Source: an uncultured Porphyromonas sp. (GTDB lineage Bacteria; Bacteroidota; Bacteroidia; Bacteroidales; Porphyromonadaceae). From it: a DNA stretch of 12,137 nt. The notes beneath the pieces are model-generated. The model did not search any database. It had not been told where the DNA came from and worked only from the letters and a program-made list of their open reading frames with translations. A program made the position numbers and the translations under genes. Shown here piece by piece: positions 7,076-12,137 of this stretch. The first letter of the stretch is position 1. The number at the start of each line of letters is the position of its first letter. The stretch covers positions 1 through 12,137 of the forward strand of contig CAMCJO010000027.1 of assembly GCA_945875135.1 (NCBI GenBank), in the 5' to 3' direction.

Positions 7076-8602
7076 ATGCTCACCCCCTATCTCTCACGAG
7101 CTGCCGAGCTACTCACCTACGATAGCTCCGCGCCAATGCTCTTCAATAGTGGACTCTTTCTGGGCCTCTTCCTGCTCTTCCTGCCGCTCTACTACCTGCT
7201 GCGTAGGCACACGTTGGCACGGATCATCTATGTAGTCTGCTTCTCGCTCTTCTTCTACTACAAGAGCAGCGGCTACTACGCTATGATCCTCATCATGACC
7301 GCCACGGTCGACTTCATCATCGGGCACCTCATAGCAGCTGCCCCAGAGCGCAAAGTCAAGCGCCGCTGGCTCACCCTCTCCCTCTGCTTCAACCTCGGAA
7401 TGCTCGGGTACTTTAAGTATACCAACTTCCTCCTCGAGCTCTTCACCCCGCTCGTACAGTGGATCGGTGGACTAGTCGGACTCACCGAGATAAGCACGAC
7501 ACAGCTAGGGCCGCTCGACATCTTCCTCCCCGTCGGCATCTCCTTCTTCACCTTCCAGTCGCTCAGCTACGTCATCGACATATATCGAGGCGAGATACGT
7601 CCGCTGAGACGCTGGATAGACTACCTTTTTTACGTCTCCTTCTTTCCTCAGCTCGTGGCGGGGCCTATCGTACGTGCCAAAGACTTTATCCCGCAGATCT
7701 ACAAGCCCGTATGGGTCACCAAAAAGGAGTTTGGCGAGGGACTCTTCCTGATCCTCTCGGGACTGATCAAGAAAGCGATCATCTCCGACTATATCTCACT
7801 CAACTTTGTGGATCGTGTCTTCGACGCCCCTACCCTTTACAGTGGCTTCGAAAACCTTATGGCTATCTACGGCTACGCACTGCAGATCTACTGCGACTTC
7901 TCCGGCTACTCCGACATGGCTATCGGCATCGCGCTGTGGCTCGGCTTTCGCTTCAACATCAACTTCGACTCGCCCTACCGCTCCGCTACCATCACCGAGT
8001 TCTGGCGACGCTGGCACATCTCCCTCTCCTCCTGGCTGCGAGACTACCTCTACATACCGCTCGGGGGAAGTCGTCGTGGTCGCCTGCGCACTTATCTCAA
8101 CCTTCTGATCACGATGCTCCTCGGTGGGCTGTGGCACGGAGCCAGCCTGCGCTTCATCCTCTGGGGCGGTATGCATGGTGCAGCACTTGCCCTGCATAAG
8201 CTCTATATGCAGATCTGCCCCTGGGCACGCCCCGACGGAGCCGCCATGGGGCGGTTCAGACGCTACCTAGGCATGTTCATCACCTTCCACTTCGTCTGCT
8301 TCGCCTGGATATTCTTCCGTATGCCGACGATGGAGGGCATCGGGCAAATGTTTGAGATGATACGGCACGAGTTCCACCCCGAGATCATCCCGCAATTCCT
8401 CGAGGGCTACTGGCTCGTCGTGACGCTGATCGTGCTAGGCTTCGTAGCCCACTTCGTTCCGCAGCGCGCCTTTCGTCCCATCGAGCGTAGCATCAGCCGC
8501 ATGCCGCTCGTCGGTCAGGCGCTCCTCTTCGCCCTCGTCGTGCTGCTTGTCGTCCAGTTCCAGAGCAGTGGTGTGCAACCCTTTATCTACTTCCAGTTCT
8601 AG
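7076..8602 (+). CDS. MBOAT-family membrane O-acyltransferase (AlgI-like)
   Basis: Polytopic inner-membrane protein of about 508 residues with roughly ten hydrophobic segments. The family signature is strong: PVGISFFTFQSLSYVID in the first half, then FFPQLVAGPIVRA, CDFSGYSDMAIG, FWRRWHISLSSWLRDYLYIP (about 309-328), and LLGGLWHGASLRFILWGGMHG (about 348-368), whose His354 is the likely catalytic histidine. In the AlgI, PatA and DltB subgroup such proteins move an acyl group, usually acetyl from acetyl-CoA, across the membrane to an extracytoplasmic acceptor. The ATG at 7076 is preferred because it follows the previous stop by seven bases; the open frame extends upstream only through a TTG inside the previous gene. 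With the two SGNH genes it forms a likely O-acylation operon. The glycan target is not visible here. Confidence 0.93.
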   Translation: MLTPYLSRAAELLTYDSSAPMLFNSGLFLGLFLLFLPLYYLLRRHTLARIIYVVCFSLFFYYKSSGYYAMILIMTATVDFIIGHLIAAAPERKVKRRWLTLSLCFNLGMLGYFKYTNFLLELFTPLVQWIGGLVGLTEISTTQLGPLDIFLPVGISFFTFQSLSYVIDIYRGEIRPLRRWIDYLFYVSFFPQLVAGPIVRAKDFIPQIYKPVWVTKKEFGEGLFLILSGLIKKAIISDYISLNFVDRVFDAPTLYSGFENLMAIYGYALQIYCDFSGYSDMAIGIALWLGFRFNINFDSPYRSATITEFWRRWHISLSSWLRDYLYIPLGGSRRGRLRTYLNLLITMLLGGLWHGASLRFILWGGMHGAALALHKLYMQICPWARPDGAAMGRFRRYLGMFITFHFVCFAWIFFRMPTMEGIGQMFEMIRHEFHPEIIPQFLEGYWLVVTLIVLGFVAHFVPQRAFRPIERSISRMPLVGQALLFALVVLLVVQFQSSGVQPFIYFQF

Positions 8603-8605
8603 CCT

Positions 8606-8708
8606 TTGGCTGTTGGCCTTTAGCTAGAGTGATCGGAGTGCTAGTGCCTCTAGTGCTACTAGTGCCACTAGTATCCCTAGCTAATAGCTAACAGCCAATC
8701 TCTTTTTT
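8606..8708 (+). terminator. Long hairpin plus T-run ending the SGNH-MBOAT operon
   Basis: Arms of 22 bases, 8606-8627 and 8677-8698, pair with 19 Watson-Crick pairs, one G-T pair and two adjacent mismatches. They begin four bases after the MBOAT stop. The sequence after the right arm is TCTCTTTTTT, which fits an intrinsic terminator. The loop is unusually long (49 bases), holds CTAG-containing tandem repeats, and may fold further. The promoter of the next gene follows at once, so it separates the two transcription units. Confidence 0.55.
8641..8685 (+). repeat. 9-bp tandem repeat, about five imperfect units
   Basis: Units are CTAGTGCCT, CTAGTGCTA, CTAGTGCCA, CTAGTATCC and CTAGCTAAT, at 8641, 8650, 8659, 8668 and 8677. 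Every unit begins with CTAG, and the first three share CTAGTGC. The array fills most of the loop of the surrounding hairpin, and its last unit forms the start of the right arm. A further CTAG lies in the left arm at 8624. Confidence 0.8.
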
Positions 8709-8711
8709 CCG

Positions 8712-8719
8712 TACCTTTG
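8712..8719 (+). promoter_or_regulatory. Bacteroidetes-type -7 element for the CoA-transferase gene
   Basis: TACCTTTG matches the consensus TAnnTTTG and is identical to the element before trpS. It lies directly after the T-run of the upstream terminator and 66 bases before the chosen ATG. No clear TTTG -33 box is present at the expected distance, where the hairpin arm and T-run lie instead. Confidence 0.5.
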
Positions 8720-8726
8720 AGAAACG

Positions 8727-8746
8727 CTACCGCAGTGAGGCGGTGG
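8727..8746 (+). promoter_or_regulatory. Leader hairpin at the start of the CoA-transferase mRNA
   Basis: CTACCGC (8727-8733) pairs with GCGGTGG (8740-8746) in six Watson-Crick pairs and one G-T pair, with a six-base loop. It begins about eight bases after the -7 element, so it would sit at or near the 5' end of the transcript, where hairpins can protect mRNA. A regulatory function is inferred. Confidence 0.35.
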
Positions 8747-8785
8747 CGGGCTCTTATAGCACAAACACTTAACCCAATATATAGT

Positions 8786-10267
8786 ATGTCTTACCCAATC
8801 ATGACTGCCGAAGAGGCAGCGAGATTAGTTCACGATGGCGATCAGGTAGGCTTTAGTGGCTTTACGCCTGCTGGTTGTCCTAAGGTAGTGCCACAAGCCA
8901 TAGCTCATTACGCCGAGGAGGAGCATGCAGCGGGGAGGCCCTTCCGCATAAGCGTCTTCACGGGAGCATCGACAGGCGACCGCCTCGATGGAGCCCTAGC
9001 ACGTGCTCACGCGATCAAGTTTAGAGCACCCTATCAGTCCAACAAAGACCTACGTGCCGAGATCAATAGCGGTGAGGTAGCTTACTGCGACATGCACCTC
9101 TCGCAGCTGGCGCAGGAGCTGCGTGCTGGCTTCTTTGGCAAGATCGACGTAGCTATCGTCGAGGCTGCTGAGCTAACGGAAGATGGTCAGCTGGTACCCA
9201 CCACGGGCGTCGGTATCCTACCCACCATCTGCCGCCTCGCAGACCGGATCATCGTTGAGATCAATGACCGTCACCCCGCCAAGATACGTGGACTCCACGA
9301 CATCGCGGAGCCTCTCGACCCGCCCGCACGTCGCGAGCTACCTATCTACAAGCCCTCTGACCGCGTCGGCAAGCCTTACGTACAGCTCGACCCGAAGAAG
9401 GTCGTAGCGGTCGTCAAGACCAGCGAGCCAAACGATGACGGAGGCTTTGCGCCGCTTGATGAGGTGACGCAGGCGATTGGGGACAATGTCACGAAGTTCC
9501 TCGAGGAGGAGATCCGCACGGGACGCATCCCTCGTGAGTTCCTCCCGCTACAGAGTGGCGTAGGCAATATCGCCAATGCGGTTCTAGCCTCCGTAGGCAA
9601 GAGTCCTAAGATTCCACCTTTTGAGGTTTACACCGAGGTGATCCAGGATGCCGTCATTGGGCTGATGAAGGAGGGTCGCGTTAAGTTTGCCTCGGGCTGC
9701 TCGCTCTCAGTCAGTCGTAACGTCATCCTAGACATTTATCAGAACTGGGACTTCTTCAAGGACAAGCTACTCTTGCGCCCGGAGGAGTACTCCAACAACC
9801 CAGGCATCGTACGCCGCCTCGGGGTCATCACCATGAATACCGCTCTCGAGGCGGACATCTATGGCAACATCAACTCAACACACGTCCTCGGCACTAAGAT
9901 GATGAATGGTATCGGTGGCTCGGGCGACTTCACCCGCAACGGTTACATCTCTATCTTCACCACGCCATCGACCGCTAAGGGCGGTGCCATCAGCGCTATC
10001 GTGCCGATGGTGAGCCACGTGGATCACACCGAGCACTCGGTCAAGGTCCTCATCACTGAGTATGGTATCGCCGACCTCCGTGGGCTCTCTCCACGACAGC
10101 GTGCGGAGCGCATCATAGAGAACTGCGCCCATCCCGACTACCGTCCACTGCTACGCGCTTATCTAGCTCAGGCTTCGGAGGGACAGACACCTGTTTGTCT
10201 GGAAAAGGCTTTCGCCTTCCACAAAGCCCTGGCAGAGTCAAAGGATATGCGCCAAGCTAAACTTTAA
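8786..10267 (+). CDS. Succinate/acetate-type CoA-transferase (acetyl-CoA hydrolase/transferase family)
   Basis: Cytoplasmic enzyme of 493 residues, close in length to succinate CoA-transferases such as ScpC/YgfH and AarC. It transfers CoA between acyl-CoA and a carboxylate, for example succinyl-CoA with acetate or propionate, a common step in anaerobic acid production. Visible motifs are GDQVGFSGFTPAG near the N-terminus, the oxyanion and CoA loop QSGVGNIANAV (about 256-266), and the catalytic Glu in EVYTEVIQD (about Glu284). Later come the CoA-binding GGSGDFTRN, the VDHTEHSV segment and the C-terminal TEYGIADLRGLSPRQRA. The ATG at 8786 is chosen because it gives the family N-terminus MSYPIMTAEEAA; the open frame reaches back to a TTG at 8717 that overlaps the promoter element. 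Exact substrates cannot be fixed from sequence; a 4-hydroxybutyrate- or butyrate-specific relative is less likely. Confidence 0.9.
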   Translation: MSYPIMTAEEAARLVHDGDQVGFSGFTPAGCPKVVPQAIAHYAEEEHAAGRPFRISVFTGASTGDRLDGALARAHAIKFRAPYQSNKDLRAEINSGEVAYCDMHLSQLAQELRAGFFGKIDVAIVEAAELTEDGQLVPTTGVGILPTICRLADRIIVEINDRHPAKIRGLHDIAEPLDPPARRELPIYKPSDRVGKPYVQLDPKKVVAVVKTSEPNDDGGFAPLDEVTQAIGDNVTKFLEEEIRTGRIPREFLPLQSGVGNIANAVLASVGKSPKIPPFEVYTEVIQDAVIGLMKEGRVKFASGCSLSVSRNVILDIYQNWDFFKDKLLLRPEEYSNNPGIVRRLGVITMNTALEADIYGNINSTHVLGTKMMNGIGGSGDFTRNGYISIFTTPSTAKGGAISAIVPMVSHVDHTEHSVKVLITEYGIADLRGLSPRQRAERIIENCAHPDYRPLLRAYLAQASEGQTPVCLEKAFAFHKALAESKDMRQAKL

Positions 10268-10282
10268 TCGCTAAAAGCAACC

Positions 10283-10321
10283 CGCTCCTCGCCCCTACCC
10301 CTCAGTAGGTGACGGGGAGCG
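10283..10321 (+). promoter_or_regulatory. Strong hairpin between the CoA-transferase gene and folP
   Basis: Bases 10283-10298 pair with 10305-10321 in a long stem (15 pairs including one T-G pair, one C-A mismatch and one bulged T) closed by the six-base loop CCCTCA. No T-run follows on this strand; the next bases are ATCAAAACAA. It is therefore not a classical intrinsic terminator. It could stabilise the upstream mRNA 3' end, slow polymerase, or affect folP translation, whose ATG lies 33 bases downstream. Confidence 0.45.
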
Positions 10322-10353
10322 ATCAAAACAACCCAACAAGACCTGACACGCTT

Positions 10354-11259
10354 ATGTCTTACATACTCAATCTAGGGGGCCACGCCTTCGACCTGTCGGA
10401 GCCTGCCGTGATGGGCATCCTCAATGTGACGCCCGACTCCTTCTATGCGGGTAGTCGCAAGCAGACCGCCGAGGCGATCGCTGAGCGTACCCACGAGATC
10501 GTCCAGGAGGGAGGGCGGATCATCGACATTGGCGCCTGCTCGACACGTCCGGGAGGCGAGCTAGTCGATGGCGAGGAGGAGCTACGCCGACTGCGCCACG
10601 CACTGGAGATCATCCGTGCCGAAGCTCCCGACCTGCCTATCTCGGTGGATACTTACCGAGCTGACGTGGCGAAAGCGTGCGTCGAGGAGTATGGCGTGGA
10701 GATCATCAACGACATATCGGGCGGTCAGGCCGATGCGCAGATGTACAGCACCGTGGGAGAGCTGGGCGTCGCCTACATATTGATGCACCTAGAGCACAAT
10801 GTCGAGGGGATGCATCAGGTGGTAGACTACAAGCCCTCGGTCGAGGTGTGCGTAGCGGACTACTTCCGACGTCGTCTCGAGCAGCTTCACGACTGTGGTG
10901 TCAAGGATGTAATCCTCGACCCAGGCTATGGCTTTAGCAAAAGCATGGACGACCACTACCGCCTGCTCACGCATCAGCGGGAGGCGCTACAAGAGTTTGC
11001 CGAACCCGTGCTGGTCGGCTTCTCCCGCAAGCGTATGGTGCAGACGGTCATCGGAGCCGATGCCATGCACTCAGGCGATGCGACCAATGTGCTACATACT
11101 TACGCTCTGATGGAGGGCATCGCACAGATCATCCGCACCCACGACGTACGTCTCGCTATCGAGGCGATCAAGGTGACCGACATGATCCGCAAGCACCTCC
11201 CCGACGCTACAGGAGCGAGTAGCTACACCCACTGGCAGAGACCGCTAGAGATCCATTAA
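10354..11259 (+). CDS. folP: Dihydropteroate synthase
   Basis: Joins p-aminobenzoate to 6-hydroxymethyl-7,8-dihydropterin pyrophosphate to give dihydropteroate in folate synthesis; it is the target of sulfonamides. The 301-residue TIM-barrel protein shows the full motif series: MGILNVTPDSF (20-30), ACSTRPGG (61-68), SVDTYR (97-102), NDISGG (119-124), LDPGYGFSKS (188-197), GFSRKRM (222-228) and the final RTHDV (261-265). The ATG at 10354 is preferred; an in-frame GTG at 10309 would add 15 residues and lies inside the upstream hairpin. About 20 residues after the barrel form a tail without recognised motif. The downstream diadenylate cyclase gene starts 25 bases after the stop, and I see no terminator between. 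Confidence 0.97.
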   Translation: MSYILNLGGHAFDLSEPAVMGILNVTPDSFYAGSRKQTAEAIAERTHEIVQEGGRIIDIGACSTRPGGELVDGEEELRRLRHALEIIRAEAPDLPISVDTYRADVAKACVEEYGVEIINDISGGQADAQMYSTVGELGVAYILMHLEHNVEGMHQVVDYKPSVEVCVADYFRRRLEQLHDCGVKDVILDPGYGFSKSMDDHYRLLTHQREALQEFAEPVLVGFSRKRMVQTVIGADAMHSGDATNVLHTYALMEGIAQIIRTHDVRLAIEAIKVTDMIRKHLPDATGASSYTHWQRPLEIH

Positions 11260-11284
11260 CTATCACGCTTAGAGACTTAGGACT

Positions 11285-12067
11285 GTGACGCTAGACTGGT
11301 TATCCTTTACGCTTGTCGACCTCTTTGACATTATCCTCTCGGCACTCCTCTTCTACTATGTCTATCGGACACTGAGAGCGACCGCCTCGAGAGCGCTGAT
11401 CTTAGGTATCTTCACCTTTATCCTCGTGTGGGTCATCGTCTCCAAGTGGGCCGGCATGATCCTCTTGGGGGGTATCCTCGACGAACTGGTCGGCACGGGT
11501 ATGCTCATCCTGGTGATCATCTTTCAGGAGGAGATAAGACGCTTCTTGATCACGCTGGGGAGTACCAATAGGTGGCGCTTCTTGCGGAAGATCTTCAAGG
11601 GGGATGATCAGAGTGTCCAAGAGGAGCAGCGCTGTGTCGCAGCACTCGTCCTAGCCTGCATGAATATGGCGCGCAAGAAGGTGGGCGCCCTCATTGCTAT
11701 CCAAGCCAAGCAAGAGCTGACCGCCTACCTCCACACGGGAGAAGTCTTTAAGGCAGATGTCAATGCCCGTCTGATCGAAAACATATTCTTCAAAAACAGC
11801 CCGCTCCACGACGGTGCCATGATCATCGTCGACAACGATATCCGAGCCGCCGGCTGTATCCTCCCCGTCTCCAACGATCCCAACCTCTCGAAAGACTTAG
11901 GTCTACGTCACCGCAGTGCCTTAGGACTCTCGCAGGCCACAGACTGTCTCGTCATCGTCATCAGCGAGGAGCGTGGCAAGATCTCTCTAGCGCAAAACGG
12001 AGTCATCGACGTTGACGTCGACATTGACACGCTGCGCCAGCGACTAGACGCCATCTACGCCAGCTAG
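11285..12067 (+). CDS. cdaA: Membrane diadenylate cyclase CdaA (DisA_N domain)
   Basis: Makes cyclic di-AMP from two ATP; this second messenger controls osmolyte and potassium balance and cell-wall stress in many bacteria. The start is the GTG at 11285: an in-frame TAG lies at 11270 and no ATG occurs before the first membrane helices end. Three hydrophobic helices lie at about 10-30, 36-54 and 58-82, followed by FQEEIRRFLITLGS. The cytosolic cyclase domain (about 110-258) has the DGA motif in LHDGAM (174-179) and the RHR motif in LRHRSALG (207-214), both needed for nucleotide binding and catalysis, plus SEERGKIS (227-234). The length of 260 is normal for CdaA. It follows folP closely, so the two are probably cotranscribed. 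The regulatory partner gene cdaR, adjacent in Firmicutes, is not seen in this window. Confidence 0.95.
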   Translation: MTLDWLSFTLVDLFDIILSALLFYYVYRTLRATASRALILGIFTFILVWVIVSKWAGMILLGGILDELVGTGMLILVIIFQEEIRRFLITLGSTNRWRFLRKIFKGDDQSVQEEQRCVAALVLACMNMARKKVGALIAIQAKQELTAYLHTGEVFKADVNARLIENIFFKNSPLHDGAMIIVDNDIRAAGCILPVSNDPNLSKDLGLRHRSALGLSQATDCLVIVISEERGKISLAQNGVIDVDVDIDTLRQRLDAIYAS

Positions 12068-12137
12068 CCCAAACACATATAATATTATTGCTGTCCGATA
12101 AAAGTTTTTCAGCGAAAGAAGAGTCGTTTATTTCATC

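Noticed and set aside
7796..8197. 133-residue reverse-strand open frame inside the MBOAT gene
   Set aside because: Low-complexity acidic and Val-rich composition, antisense to a conserved gene, no start context and no recognisable motif.
7459..8199. 246-residue open frame in another frame inside the MBOAT gene
   Set aside because: It is rich in Arg, His and Leu with no domain-like pattern, and lies fully within a well-supported MBOAT gene. It is a product of the high GC content and biased codon use there.
8641..8680. CTAG clustering as a mark of foreign DNA or a restriction-avoidance signal
   Set aside because: CTAG is frequent throughout this window, including inside housekeeping genes, so its presence here is not by itself unusual; only the 9-base periodicity is.
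8641..8685. Possible CRISPR-like array because of regularly repeated CTAG units
   Set aside because: Units are only nine bases with no spacers, and there are no cas genes nearby. It is a simple tandem repeat.
8717..8785. N-terminal extension of the CoA-transferase from a TTG
   Set aside because: The TTG is part of the -7 promoter element, and the added residues do not match the family. The ATG at 8786 gives the expected start.
12080..12137. AT-rich palindrome and T-run after cdaA as a terminator or promoter
   Set aside because: The palindrome ATAATATTAT has no GC stem, the T-run at about 12108 is not preceded by a stable hairpin, and no TAnnTTTG box is present. The region is too short to decide.

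Overview
The window looks like chromosomal DNA from a member of the Bacteroidia, most likely Porphyromonas or a close relative. Three things suggest this. The protein families DUF3127 and DUF3109 are typical of Bacteroidetes. Two gene starts are preceded by the Bacteroidetes -7 promoter pattern TAnnTTTG, and strong Shine-Dalgarno sequences are largely absent. Finally, folP is followed directly by a diadenylate cyclase gene. The placement rests on family recognition and base composition, not on a database search. All genes are on the + strand and all look intact. Only the tRNA at the left edge is cut.

Left part (1-4393), housekeeping genes: the 3' part of a tRNA-Arg(CCG) and its terminator, then trpS, an SSB-like DUF3127 protein with an SSB-type C-terminal tip, rlmH (23S rRNA pseudouridine methyltransferase), a single-domain PAS protein, a 74-residue two-helix membrane protein, a short class I mannose-6-phosphate isomerase (manA), and a cysteine-rich DUF3109 protein whose start overlaps the manA stop. 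Spacings are short (overlap to about 45 bases), so one or a few polycistronic units are likely.

Middle part (4425-8602), the most distinctive segment: two consecutive exported SGNH/GDSL-type proteins, one with an N-terminal membrane anchor and one with a cleavable signal peptide, followed by an MBOAT-family membrane acyltransferase. The genes overlap or nearly touch. The arrangement matches the logic of alginate, peptidoglycan or other cell-envelope O-acetylation systems: MBOAT carries the acyl group across the inner membrane, and SGNH partners place it on, or remove it from, a glycan. The target polymer cannot be read from this window. The cluster ends at a 22-base-arm hairpin that encloses a 9-bp tandem repeat and is followed by a T-run.

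Right part (8712-12067): a promoter and leader hairpin, a succinate/acetate-type CoA-transferase of fermentative metabolism, then folP (dihydropteroate synthase), preceded by a strong hairpin without a T-run, and cdaA (membrane diadenylate cyclase making c-di-AMP) starting at GTG. The last 70 bases (12068-12137) are AT-rich; I see no gene, promoter or convincing terminator there. No CRISPR array, insertion sequence, phage gene or integrase was seen. No gap without a gene exceeds 300 bases.
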